From CAWFGS01 sp963815535 (GTDB lineage: Bacteria > Pseudomonadota > Alphaproteobacteria > Sphingomonadales > Sphingomonadaceae), in the NCBI GenBank assembly GCA_963815535.1, contig CAWFGS010000006.1:124001-188000 (forward strand): a DNA stretch of 64,000 nucleotides, in the 5' to 3' direction. The notes below the pieces were generated by a model that was not told the DNA's origin, ran no database searches, and saw only the letters and a list, made by a program, of their open reading frames with translations. The position numbers were made by a program, and so were the translations under genes. Positions within the stretch are counted from its first letter, which is position 1, and each line of letters starts with the position of its first letter. This document shows positions 8,822 to 18,057 of the stretch, one piece after another.

Positions 8822-9682
8822 ATGACCGCCGCCGCCCCCCATCCCCCGATCGCCCCATTCGCCGGTTTCGGCGTTGGTTTGCGTTCCGAACATTACGACG
8901 ATTTTCTGGAAGGCGATGCGGCAGGTGCGGTCGATTTCGTGGAGGTCATTTCCGAAAACTACATGGTCGATGGCGGCAAACCGCTTGCCGTGCTGGAAGG
9001 GGTGCGGGCGAAATTGCCGGTCATCCTGCATGGCGTGTCGATGTCGATCGGATCGGCGCACGGGTTGGATGCGGGATATCTCACGCGGCTGCGGGCGCTG
9101 GCGGACCGGATCGAACCGTTGTGGATGTCGGACCATCTGTGCTGGACGCGGACAAGCGCGCACAACACGTATGATTTGCTGCCGATGCCCTACACCGCGG
9201 CCGCGCTGGACACCGTGTGCGACAATATCGACCACGCGCAAAATATCATGGGCCGCGCGATATTGTTCGAAAATCCGTCGAGCTATCTCACCTTCCCCGA
9301 AGACGAGATGATGGAATGGGAGTTCATTGCCGCGATGGCGCAGCGAACCGGCTGCCATCTGCTGCTGGATGTGAACAACATCCATGTCAGCGCGCACAAT
9401 CACGGGTTTTCGGCGGCGGATTATCTGGCGGGTCTGCCGATGGAGCGGGTGCGGCAGATCCATCTGGCCGGTCATACGCCTGCGCCGGAGCCGGACGGCA
9501 TCGCGATCGACACGCATGATCGCGCAGTGTGCGACGCGGTGTGGGCGCTGTATGGCACTGCCACAACGCGGCTGGCGGAACTGGGCGTGCCGGTTGCAAC
9601 CATGATCGAACGCGACGATGCGATCCCGCCGCTGCCTGAAATCCTGGCGGAGCTAAGTCAGGCCAGGGCTTTGGCGGCATGA
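8822..9682 (+). CDS. bufB1: MNIO (DUF692) iron oxidase, bufferin maturation enzyme
   Basis: A 286-residue TIM-barrel DUF692 protein, the multinuclear non-heme iron-dependent oxidase (MNIO) family that modifies peptide cysteines. Metal-ligand positions of the family are present: His70 (VILHG), Asp104-His105 (MSDHL), Glu150-Asn151 (FENPSSY), Asp183/Asn185 (LLDVNNI) and His214 (IHLAGH). The ATG at 8822 was chosen because an AGGA lies 7-8 bases upstream; an ATG at 8798 is also in frame. It overlaps bufC by 4 bp. The substrate is most likely the four-Cys precursor encoded at 8303-8584. Confidence 0.92.
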   Translation: MTAAAPHPPIAPFAGFGVGLRSEHYDDFLEGDAAGAVDFVEVISENYMVDGGKPLAVLEGVRAKLPVILHGVSMSIGSAHGLDAGYLTRLRALADRIEPLWMSDHLCWTRTSAHNTYDLLPMPYTAAALDTVCDNIDHAQNIMGRAILFENPSSYLTFPEDEMMEWEFIAAMAQRTGCHLLLDVNNIHVSAHNHGFSAADYLAGLPMERVRQIHLAGHTPAPEPDGIAIDTHDRAVCDAVWALYGTATTRLAELGVPVATMIERDDAIPPLPEILAELSQARALAA

Positions 9683-10453
9683 GCGGTTTGGCACAGCAGC
9701 AGCGGGCTTTCGTGGCGCAGGTGTTGGACAATGGCGCGGCCTTGCCCGCAGGTTGGGGTCCGCGACAGGCGGCGGGCATGGATGTCTATCGCAACGCCTA
9801 TCGCACCCGGTTGATGGGCGCGCTGGAGGAGAGTTTCGAACGCACCCGGCGCTGGGTGGGGGGGGAAGCGTTTCGCACAGCCGCAATGCATCACATCATC
9901 GCCAATCCGCCCGGCGGTTGGACTTTGGACGAGGCGGGGGCCGGGTTCGACGCGGTGCTGGCCGAACTGTTCGGCGACAATCCGGAAGTGGCGGAGCTCG
10001 GCTGGCTCGAATGGGCGATGCATCAGGCTTATGTGGCAGGCGATGTCGCGCCATTGGATGCCGCCGGTTTCGGCACGGCCACGACGCAGTTCGGGGAAGG
10101 GGACTGGGCACGCATGACGCTGACTTTCGTGCCTGCCCTGGCACATCGGGCAGTGGGCCACGATCTGACAGCGATCTGGCAAGCGACCGAAACGGACGAT
10201 GTCGTCGGCAGCGGAATACGATTTGGACGACCCCCAGCATTGCGTCGTCTGGCGCGAAGGGTTCCGTGCGACGTTTCTGCTGCTGCCCGCATTGGAAGGG
10301 GCGGCGCTGGCGATGGCACGCGACGGTGCGACGTTCGGTGCGCTCTGCACGATGCTTGCGGGCGAAATGGGCGCGGAACGCGGCGTTGCGGCAGCGGGTA
10401 CGATGCTCGGCGGCTGGATCAACAACGGCTTCGTGGCGGGCGTTTCGGTTTAG
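9679..10453 (+). CDS. bufC1: DUF2063 family partner protein of MNIO enzyme (frame broken once)
   Basis: A HvfC/BufC N-terminal domain (DUF2063) begins QQRAFVAQVLDNG and continues with DVYRNAYRTRLMGALEESFERT. These proteins bind the precursor and deliver it to the MNIO enzyme. The frame is lost near 10207: deleting one G of the GG at 10207-10208 joins DDVV to AAEYDLDDPQHCVVWREGF and gives a normal protein of about 257 residues ending at 10453. Start and bufB stop overlap (ATGA). The break is probably a sequence error, not decay. Confidence 0.85.
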
Positions 10454-10459
10454 GTCGGG

Positions 10460-10972
10460 TTAGAGGCGCAGTTCGTACAGAAATTCGTCATCGCGGTGTT
10501 GACCGACCCAGAAATCGATGTCGGCGATTTTGGTAAAACCGTACCGCGCGTAAAAACGCTGCGCCCCGATGTTGTCGGAATAGACCGAAAGCTGGATTGC
10601 ATCCTTCCCCCGTTCGCGCGCTTCGCCCAAAACCCATTCCATCAGCGCCGCGCCGATACCCTGACCCGTGCGGCCCGGCGCGGTGTAAAGCTGGTTCAGC
10701 GCCAGTGGGTCGCGCGCATCGGAATGGTCGGAATAGGCGCTGGCGAGCGCGATCTTGGCATATCCCGCCAATCCGGCTGCGTCCTGTGCCAGACGGTAAA
10801 GCAGATTGGGGTCTGCGAAATCCCCGGCGACGGCGTGGAGCGAATATGCTTGTTCGCAGAACGCATCGAGATCGGCAGGGTCGTACAATTCCCCGAACGC
10901 CTCGACGAAGCTGGCGCGGCCCAGATCGGCAAGAGCAGGCAGGTCGTCTAACGAAGCGGGGCGCAGGATCAT
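10460..10972 (-). CDS. GNAT family N-acetyltransferase
   Basis: A 170-residue GNAT protein. It opens with the typical MILRPASLDDLPALADL; the acetyl-CoA-binding motif A region reads LYTAPGRTGQGIGAALMEWVL, and motif B contains VYSDNIGAQRFYARYGF. The C-terminal part contains the segment IADIDFWVGQHRDDEFLYEL. The substrate is unknown. It converges with bufC across 6 bp and is not obviously part of the bufferin locus. Confidence 0.88.
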   Translation of the reverse strand: MILRPASLDDLPALADLGRASFVEAFGELYDPADLDAFCEQAYSLHAVAGDFADPNLLYRLAQDAAGLAGYAKIALASAYSDHSDARDPLALNQLYTAPGRTGQGIGAALMEWVLGEARERGKDAIQLSVYSDNIGAQRFYARYGFTKIADIDFWVGQHRDDEFLYELRL

Positions 10973-11050
10973 GATCCCGCGCCCCTAAACTTCATTGACC
11001 GATCAGCAAAGCCCGAAAGGCTCAGCACGCTCTGCCGCTGTTCGGTGAAC

Positions 11051-12328
11051 TTATGCGCCCGGTGGCAAGGGCTTGTCGCTCCTGGGAGCGGCAGGCGTCT
11101 TGGCGACCTTGACCTTTTTCACTTTGTCCGACTTGTCGGGCGTGTTCTTCATGTCCGATGTCTTGTCGTCCATTTCTTCCAGCTTGCGACCGGCCCATTC
11201 GCGGCCACCGAGGCCGAAGGCGAGAGCAGCGGCAACCGCTCCGCCGATGACCAGCGCCCCGAACGCCATATCGACGATCTCTTCACCCACGCCCATGAAC
11301 CGCAGGCCCATGAAGGTGAAGACCAGCATGGTCGCGTATTTGACGATGGTTCCGGCAATGCTGCCATCGCCCGACCCATCGATCATGCGCGACAGCAAAT
11401 TGGCGAGGAGGAAGCCCACCCCGATCACCACCGCGCCGAAGATGACCTGACCGCCCAGTTCCAGCACCTGGTTCAAAATGTCGGTCAGTTCGGGGAAGCC
11501 GAGCAGCCGGGTTGCGGCCACCGCGAAGAACAGCACGATCGCCACCTGAACGACGCGGGCTATAACGCCCGACACGCTGGTGGTGGTCGCGACGATGCCC
11601 GCATCCGAAACCGCGCGATCGACGCCAAGGCCGGTCAGAAGCTGTTTCAGGATATCGACGACGAAGCGGCTGATCAGATAGCCGATGCCGAGCAGGATAG
11701 CCGCGCCGATGATGTTCGGAATGGCCGACAGCACCATGCGGAGCATGTCGCTGGCCGGTTCGGAAATCGTTTCGAGGTTCAACGCTTCCAACGCCATGAT
11801 GACCACCGGAATGGCAATCAGGACATAGATGATCGTGCCGATCGTCTTGCTGATCGTGGCGTTGCCGGTGGCGGTCTGTGCGCCGCCGCGATTGGCCCAG
11901 CGATCGAAATCCACCGTCTGCATCGCGGTGACTGCGATATCGCGAACGATCCGCGCCACCATCAGGCCGACGAAGAAGATCAGCGCCGCCCCGATCAGAT
12001 TGGGAATGAACCCGACGATCGAATTGAGGAGGTTCTGCACCGGCGCCATTACGGAACCGAGATCGAAAATGGTCAGGATCGCGACCAGGCCGAACAGCCA
12101 GATGAACAACGACACGATCTTGCCGAGCGATGTGCCCACACTGTCCCCGCTGCCGGTGCCGCGACGGAAGAACTGGACGTTATCGACCAGTTTCGCAAAA
12201 GCCCATTTGGCAGCTTTCGCCAGCGCCCATGTGACGAGCAGAATGACGGCCGCGATCAGGAACTTTTCGACCAGTTCCATCGCCAGCGCTTCGTTAAATC
12301 TGTAATTCCCCATTTGCATGATCTGCAA
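11051..12328 (-). CDS. Mechanosensitive ion channel family protein (conserved TM-helix type)
   Basis: A 425-residue membrane protein built of repeated conserved TM-helix units: an N-terminal helix, the LLNSIVGFIPNLIGAALIFFVG repeat and a second MVLSAIPNIIGAAILLGIGYL repeat, then further helices and a Lys/Asp/Pro-rich cytoplasmic C-terminal tail of about 50 residues. These repeats define the CmpX-like mechanosensitive channel group. It probably opens under osmotic or envelope stress. The tail (VKKVKVAKTPAAP) is not conserved in the family. Confidence 0.82.
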   Translation of the reverse strand: MQIMQMGNYRFNEALAMELVEKFLIAAVILLVTWALAKAAKWAFAKLVDNVQFFRRGTGSGDSVGTSLGKIVSLFIWLFGLVAILTIFDLGSVMAPVQNLLNSIVGFIPNLIGAALIFFVGLMVARIVRDIAVTAMQTVDFDRWANRGGAQTATGNATISKTIGTIIYVLIAIPVVIMALEALNLETISEPASDMLRMVLSAIPNIIGAAILLGIGYLISRFVVDILKQLLTGLGVDRAVSDAGIVATTTSVSGVIARVVQVAIVLFFAVAATRLLGFPELTDILNQVLELGGQVIFGAVVIGVGFLLANLLSRMIDGSGDGSIAGTIVKYATMLVFTFMGLRFMGVGEEIVDMAFGALVIGGAVAAALAFGLGGREWAGRKLEEMDDKTSDMKNTPDKSDKVKKVKVAKTPAAPRSDKPLPPGA

Positions 12329-12475
12329 ACCCCTCTGTTAGATTGCAAACGCTTCTACAGTGAAAGTGGGCGATAGAAAAGGTTTGCCTGCAATCCATGT
12401 GGAGAAGCGGCAAGACGATGCAGAATATCAGGTCCGCTCTTGTCGTGCGCGGGTATGGGGTGATAGCCAGCGAAC

Positions 12476-13499
12476 ATGCCCAAAACTTTCCCGATATCCG
12501 CTTCGATATTCGCTTTGCTCTTCTGCATATTCGCGCTTCCCGCCGCTGCCCAGGAAAGCGAACCGCCGCGCTGGAGCTTGGCCATTCACGGCGGGGCGGG
12601 AACCATCCTGCGCGAAAACCTTACGGCAGCAGGCGGAAGCCGAGTACGAAGCGGCGTTGGCCGCTGCGCTGGAGGCAGGCGCAGCGATCCTGCGCGATGG
12701 CGGCAGCGCGATGGACGCCGTGCGCGCGGTGATCGTTCCGCTGGAAAACGATCCGAAATTCAATGCCGGGCGCGGAGCGGTGTTCACCTGGGACGGTGCG
12801 AACGAACTCGACGCCAGTATCATGGATGGCCGCGACCGGTCGGCGGGTGCGGTGGCGGGAGTGACCACGGTAAAAAATCCCATCCTGCTCGCCAGCAAAG
12901 TGCGCGACGATGGACGGCATGTGTTTCTAAGCGGGTCGGGGGCGGAACAATTCGCCGCCGAAAACGGCATCGAGGCGATCGGCGCGGAATGGTTCGCGAC
13001 GGAGCCCCGGCGCGATGCATTGGAACGGATGAAAGCACGGGAACTGACCGCGCTCGACGTCGATCACAAGTTCGGCACGGTCGGTGCGGTCGCTCTCGAC
13101 ATGAACGGCGATCTGGCGGCGGGAACCTCCACCGGCGGGCTGACGGGCAAACGGTGGGGCCGGATCGGCGATGCGCCCATGATCGGTGCGGGAACCTATG
13201 CCGACAACCGCGCCTGCGCCGTATCCGCCACCGGGGCGGGCGAATATTTCATCCGGGTCGGCGTGGCGCACGAAATCTGCGCGCGGATGCGGCTGTCGGG
13301 AGATAGCGCGCAGACCGCCGCCGATGCGGTCATTGCGGAACAGGGTGCGCTCGGCGGGTCGGGCGGCGTCATCGTTGTCGCGCCGGGCGGCGATGCGGTG
13401 TTTAGTTTCGATACGCCGGGCATGTATCGCGGGCGAGCCACCAGCGATGGTGTGAACGAAGTGGCGATCTTCGCCGACGACGCGGAACGACAGCCTTAA
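12476..13499 (+). CDS. Isoaspartyl peptidase/L-asparaginase, Ntn hydrolase (frame broken once)
   Basis: A secreted plant-type (T2) asparaginase: signal peptide IFALLFCIFALPAAAQ, then LAIHGGAGTI, EAGAAILRDGGSAMDAV, the GTVGAVALD site whose Thr becomes the N-terminal nucleophile after autocleavage, and substrate-binding TSTGGLTGKRWGRIGD. It removes isoaspartyl or aspartyl-asparagine residues. The frame is lost near 12632; removing one G of the GG at 12632-12633 joins LTAAA to EAEYEAALAAALEAG. The 3' end overlaps the convergent desaturase gene by 4 bp. Confidence 0.9.
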
Positions 13500-14401
13500 T
13501 TGTCCCCCAGATCGCAGCCGCGTTCCATGAGAATTGGGCGCATTTCGCGATAGGCGGCGGGCGTCCGGCTCAACGGAATGTAGGGATGCAGATGATGCAC
13601 GATGTGGAACTGCATCCCCATCGTGCCCAAATTGCCGACGCGGCTGCGCCAGCTGCGCGTGTTGGTGTATCGGCTGCGTCCGTTGCCGGGGTGATGCGGC
13701 GCCCATGACAGGAAGAATATCGTGTAGGTCGCAGCGATGTGATAAGGCAACCACCAGAGCAGCAGCGCCTCCAGCGCGTATCCCGACCATGCCAGCGCGC
13801 ATAAGATGGCTACGAACCCGACTTTGTACGCAACCGTAATCGGGATCAGATCCTCACGCCCGATGCGTTGCAGGGCGGCAAGGTAATCCAGGCTGCGTTT
13901 GGCATCGGGCTGACGCTGGCGAATGCTGCCCCAGATGGCCGACCACGGCCCCGCCGCCTTCGTCGTGATATCGGGATCGTGATCGGGATCGTTGGTGTGT
14001 TTGTGATGTTCCAGATGCGTCGCACGCAGCAGTTGGAACGGCTGCGCGATCATCCAGCTGGTGGCGTGGCCGACCAGTTCGTTGAGCCAGCGCAATCGCG
14101 TGCCGGGCCGCGCGATGATGTCATGCTGCGCCTCATGCGTGGGTAGATAGACGAGGCACAGGCTGAACGTGGCGAGGATGAAGCCGAGCCATAGCGGCAT
14201 GATGTCCAGCAGCACCAGCGGCCACAGCGACAGCCAGAACGCCAGATTGGCGAACGCCCAGACCACTTCGAACAAGGGGAAACTTCTGCGAATGTCTGCG
14301 CGCGATGGCCTGTTCCGCCGCCGCAAATCGCGCATGCTTCGAGCATTGTTGTCAGAATCCTCGACAGAACTGTCGCCGAAACTGTCAATTGCCGCGCTCA
14401 T
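13496..14401 (-). CDS. Fatty acid desaturase family protein
   Basis: A membrane di-iron enzyme of about 301 residues. The three histidine clusters are HEAQH, HLEHHKH and HIVHH, separated by hydrophobic pairs, as in acyl or carotenoid desaturases/hydroxylases. The ATG at 14401 overlaps the stop of the preceding small membrane protein by 4 bp, so I prefer it to an in-frame ATG 36 bases upstream. The substrate is not known. Confidence 0.83.
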   Translation of the reverse strand: MSAAIDSFGDSSVEDSDNNARSMRDLRRRNRPSRADIRRSFPLFEVVWAFANLAFWLSLWPLVLLDIMPLWLGFILATFSLCLVYLPTHEAQHDIIARPGTRLRWLNELVGHATSWMIAQPFQLLRATHLEHHKHTNDPDHDPDITTKAAGPWSAIWGSIRQRQPDAKRSLDYLAALQRIGREDLIPITVAYKVGFVAILCALAWSGYALEALLLWWLPYHIAATYTIFFLSWAPHHPGNGRSRYTNTRSWRSRVGNLGTMGMQFHIVHHLHPYIPLSRTPAAYREMRPILMERGCDLGDN

Positions 14402-14592
14402 ACCCAGCGCCCCCGCACTTGCGCGATGATGCCCCAACCGCCGCCGACCAGCAGCGCGAAGGCCAAGGCGGACAGGCCGAACGGCGCACGCCAGCCCAAC
14501 GTCGTCATCGTTTGCATGATGACCGGGACCACAAAACCGAATGCGAACAGCACGGGAAGCAGTTTTACGAACAGGGTGAGGGCGCGTTCCAT
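14398..14592 (-). CDS. Small membrane protein (64 aa), unknown
   Basis: A 64-residue protein with two hydrophobic helices (about residues 6-26 and 36-57) separated by a short loop, with charged ends. I recognise no family. It lies 30 bp downstream of the RDD gene and overlaps the desaturase start by 4 bp, so the same transcript probably carries the MoxR/DUF58 cluster, this protein and the desaturase. Translational coupling on both sides supports a real gene. Confidence 0.6.
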   Translation of the reverse strand: MERALTLFVKLLPVLFAFGFVVPVIMQTMTTLGWRAPFGLSALAFALLVGGGWGIIAQVRGRWV

Positions 14593-14622
14593 AGTCCCCT
14601 CCCTATCGCGCGAAATATGCGA

Positions 14623-15579
14623 TCATGAAAACTTATCCGCCTTGCGCTTGCCGAACCGCATGTCCCCTTCCAGCCGGGCGCGCAATTGGGCGTAGAACGC
14701 TTCGAGAAACGCGCGCGCCTCCGTACCGCCATCCCCGGCCCCATCACCGGCTCCGTCGTTCCAGCCGATCTTGCGGCAGATCGCGCTTTGTACGGCGGCG
14801 ATGGTGTCGGTGTCGTTTGATCGCAGCACCTTTTCCAGCGTCTGCAATTCGTATTCGCCGTATATTTCCAGCTCGTGCATGGCGAATTCGTATCGCGCGG
14901 CGACGGTCGAATTGGTTCCTGCCGCCGCATCCTGCGTGGCCAGCGGAGCAAGCAGCTTGGCACGCGGGGCCTCCACCACCCAGGTTCCCGCTACCAGATC
15001 GCCGGCGCGCAAGCCATCGCGGTTGAAGAACGGGAACAGGGCGAAGATCAGGAACCAGATCGCAGCGGCAATGCCGGCATTGCCGGTCTGCCCACTGGGT
15101 GCGGACACGATGAAGATGATGGGGAGGAAGAGCTCGATATCTCGCAACAGATTGCGGGCCAGCACCGCCTCTGCCGTCAACCGCCCCCCGCCATAGGCAG
15201 CGACGCGGATGCCCACCGCCCGCTTGCCCGGCGTTGCGCCGCGTGGACCCAGTTCGAAATACAGGAAATAGGCATATCGCGCGAGGAAGACGATCACCAC
15301 ATAGACGATCGGTATCAGCTCGCTGCCGCTGCCACTGCCGCCGCTCTGCATGCCCATCGGATCGAGCCATAATGCAAACAATGTGGACGCGACCCAGACG
15401 GAAACGATCAGAACGAAATCGAGCACCAGCGCGCCCGCCCGGCCACCGCGCGATGCGATCGTCACGGGCAGGGTTACGCCTTCCGGCGTGACGATTTCGC
15501 GGCGGCGTTTCCGTTTCAGTGCCGCCCTGGTTTCCAGCCGCGTTTTCGCGCGCGCATCGTCCGTTTGCGGCTTGCTCAC
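14623..15579 (-). CDS. RDD family membrane protein
   Basis: A protein of about 318 residues with an RDD domain: three or four hydrophobic helices, the ASRGGRAGALVLDFVLIV opening with its Arg-Asp pair and the later TPGKRAVGIRV motif. The C-terminal 80 residues are soluble and acidic. The GTG start at 15579 overlaps the stop of the SpoIIM-like gene by 4 bp (GTGA). RDD proteins are usual members of MoxR/DUF58 operons, with proposed but unproven transport roles. Confidence 0.8.
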   Translation of the reverse strand: MSKPQTDDARAKTRLETRAALKRKRRREIVTPEGVTLPVTIASRGGRAGALVLDFVLIVSVWVASTLFALWLDPMGMQSGGSGSGSELIPIVYVVIVFLARYAYFLYFELGPRGATPGKRAVGIRVAAYGGGRLTAEAVLARNLLRDIELFLPIIFIVSAPSGQTGNAGIAAAIWFLIFALFPFFNRDGLRAGDLVAGTWVVEAPRAKLLAPLATQDAAAGTNSTVAARYEFAMHELEIYGEYELQTLEKVLRSNDTDTIAAVQSAICRKIGWNDGAGDGAGDGGTEARAFLEAFYAQLRARLEGDMRFGKRKADKFS

Positions 15580-16680
15580 GCGTCGTTTCCATCGGCGCCG
15601 ACGCCTAAGTTTGCAGCAGTGGGGCGTTCCCTGCCCACCGTTACGAAATACACCGCCCATAGCATTGCGAACGCCGCCCCGATGGTAAAGCGCGCGGTGT
15701 TGCCCGCGACCAGTTGACGCGGAAACGCCTCCAGCAATGCGGCGACGATCATCATGATGACCACGCCCGCCATCACTTGCGCCGCGCGGCGTCCGCTCTC
15801 GCTCATCGCGGCCATGATGCTGCGGTCGCCGGGAAACGCCATGTTGCGCCCGATATGCAGCCCCGCCGCGCCCGCCAGCAGGATGCCGAGCAGTTCGGTC
15901 GTGCCATGCACGCTGAGCCAGGCGGCGAGATCGACTTCCAAGACCCTGCGATGCGAACACCCACCACAATGCGCCCAGCAACGCCATGTTCTGCACCAGC
16001 AGCAGCAGCGATGGAATGCCGAACGCGAAACCCAGCGCGAAGGCGAGAATGCACACGCCGGCATTGTTGACGAACAATTGCGCGGCGAAGGTCGACAGGC
16101 CCGCCGCATCGTCTTTCTGCCCCAGCGTCGCCAGCAGGGTTTCCCGGCTTGCCCCCGGCACGCGTTCCCCCGCCATGCCGGGATCGACCAGCGAATAGAA
16201 CCATTCATTGTCGCGCGACACCAGCAGCCAGCCGGTGATCGTGCCCGTCACCATCGCGGCCAAAGCGATGCAGATGTCGAGCCACATGGCGCGCACCGCC
16301 CGGCTCCATCCACCGCCGAAGAATTGCCGCAGCCATCCGGCAAAACCGTTGCGCGGACCGTAAACCTGAAACCATGCGCGCTGCACCAGCGCTTCGAGAT
16401 AGGCGAGCGTACCTGCATCGAGCGACGTTTCACGCGCGACCGCAAGACTGGACGCGGCCGTGCGGTACAATGTCGGCAGTGCCAGAATGTCGGCATCGGG
16501 CACGCTTCGCAGCCGCCCCTTTTCCATCCGGGTCAGAATATCGTCGAGCCGCCGCCAGTCGGTTTCGCGTTCCAGCCGGAACCGGTCGGACCGCAACGCC
16601 GCCGCTTCGATATCGGGCGGCGTTTCGGGTTCGCGTTTTCTCGACAACGGGCCCAACAGGGTGGCGAACAGGGGATTCAT
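15576..16680 (-). CDS. Stage II sporulation protein M family membrane protein (frame broken once)
   Basis: The soluble N-terminus (DWRRLDDILTRMEKGRLRSVPDADI) and following helices match SpoIIM-like proteins of MoxR clusters; the C-terminal half has LSVHGTTELLGILLAGAAGL, the family's HG..E motif. The frame is lost at 15944-15946: a run of three G on the coding strand should be two, which restores SQVLEVDLAAWLSVHG. Without correction the frame runs on into the RDD gene as a false fusion. The start overlaps the DUF58 stop by 4 bp. Confidence 0.82.
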
Positions 16681-18014
16681 CCGATGGCTTCGCTGCGTTT
16701 GATCTGCAGGTATCGGTCGATCAGGCGATAACCGATCGCGTCATACGGCGCCTCGATCACGTCGATGCCCGCGCGCCGCATGGTCTGCAGCACGGTTTCG
16801 CGTTGGCTGGCCAGGGTATCCGCGCTGACGGCGGTGGCGATGTCGCGGATGGTGTCGGGGCGCGTTTTGGCCAATGTCGCCAGTTCCAGATCCTCTATCG
16901 TTACGAACAGCACCAGATGCCTGTCCACCAGTCGGCCAAGACTTTCCAGCATCATCTGCGCGCCGGTGGGGTCGGTGAAATCGGAGAACAGCACGATCAG
17001 CGACCGGCGTTGCAGTCGCGCGGTCAGAGTGGCGAGTGCGAGAGTGAAGTTCGGTTCTTCGGCGTGATAATCGATCCCGGCCGCCGCGCCTTGCAAGCGG
17101 TGGAATGCGCGCGGGTCGTTGACGAACGGCGTTGCCAGAACGGGCCGCTGCGAAAACGCGAACAGCGACACGCGGTCGCCGCCCTTCAACGCGACATAGG
17201 CCGCCGTCAGCGCCGCCGACACCGCACGGTCGATCCGGGGCAGCCCATCCACCGGCTCGCACATCGCCTGTCCGCAATCGAAAGCGAAGACGATCTGGTT
17301 GTTGCGCTCGCTTTCATTTTCGCGCGCATACAGTTTGGTGTGGCGGGCGCTCGCCTTCCAGTCGATACGGCGACGATCCATGCCCGGCTGATATTCGCTC
17401 AGCGCCTCGAATTGCGTGCCGTCTCCGCGAATGCGCCGCGCGACGATGCCGAACTGCGCGTCGCGCAGGAAGGTTTGCAGCATCGGGGATCGCACCGGGG
17501 TCAGATCGGGCCAGATCGCGATCGCTTCGCCCAGATGACGGCGTATCTGTTTCGCGCCAAGCCCCAGGGGGCCCGGCCATCGCAACCACACGGATTGCAC
17601 GATCGCCGTGCCGCGTCGGTTCGGCGTAACCCGGACGCTGCCGTCGTAGGTATCGGAGTTCGCGTCGCGAAGAAGACCATGCGCGGCCCGCCCGCCGCCG
17701 CCCAGACGCGGATCGAACTGCCAGGCGCAATCGGGATTGCCGCCGCCTGCGCGTCCGTTCAAGGTCAGGCGCATGGTCAGATCGACCGGCTGGCCGACCT
17801 CGACATCGCCGGGAACGATCTGTTGCCATTCGGCCACCCGCCCGGCCACCAGCGCATCGACCACCACCAACGCCAACAAAGCCGCCGCCGCTGCCGGGGC
17901 GACGATCCACGCACCGGGAACCAGTGCGGCAATCAGCAGGGCGACGGGCGCGGCCAGCGCAGTCAGCCACGCCGCGCGCGCCGTCGGCACGATGGGGAGG
18001 GTGGGGAGCTGCAT
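16677..18014 (-). CDS. DUF58 domain protein
   Basis: A 445-residue protein with two N-terminal transmembrane helices followed by a DUF58 domain: EYQPGMDRRRIDWKASARHTKLYARENE is the hallmark, with a degenerate von Willebrand-type fold after it (FAFDCGQAM, LIVLFSDFTDP). DUF58 proteins are partners of MoxR AAA+ ATPases in chaperone-like or metal-insertion complexes. It lies 43 bp downstream of the MoxR gene and overlaps the SpoIIM-like gene by 4 bp. Confidence 0.88.
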   Translation of the reverse strand: MQLPTLPIVPTARAAWLTALAAPVALLIAALVPGAWIVAPAAAAALLALVVVDALVAGRVAEWQQIVPGDVEVGQPVDLTMRLTLNGRAGGGNPDCAWQFDPRLGGGGRAAHGLLRDANSDTYDGSVRVTPNRRGTAIVQSVWLRWPGPLGLGAKQIRRHLGEAIAIWPDLTPVRSPMLQTFLRDAQFGIVARRIRGDGTQFEALSEYQPGMDRRRIDWKASARHTKLYARENESERNNQIVFAFDCGQAMCEPVDGLPRIDRAVSAALTAAYVALKGGDRVSLFAFSQRPVLATPFVNDPRAFHRLQGAAAGIDYHAEEPNFTLALATLTARLQRRSLIVLFSDFTDPTGAQMMLESLGRLVDRHLVLFVTIEDLELATLAKTRPDTIRDIATAVSADTLASQRETVLQTMRRAGIDVIEAPYDAIGYRLIDRYLQIKRSEAIG

Positions 18015-18057
18015 CAGTCCCCCCGAAATGGGGGAGGAAGAACTTGCCTGCGACCGG

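Noticed and set aside
11045..12376. Long plus-strand open frame of 443 codons, rich in Asp, His, Gln and Arg
   Set aside because: It is the complement of the mechanosensitive channel gene; its composition mirrors hydrophobic codons on the other strand and no family is recognisable.
14623..16680. Apparent SpoIIM-RDD fusion of 685 codons
   Set aside because: The middle part is out-of-frame nonsense after the extra G at 15944-15946; the real SpoIIM end overlaps the RDD GTG start.
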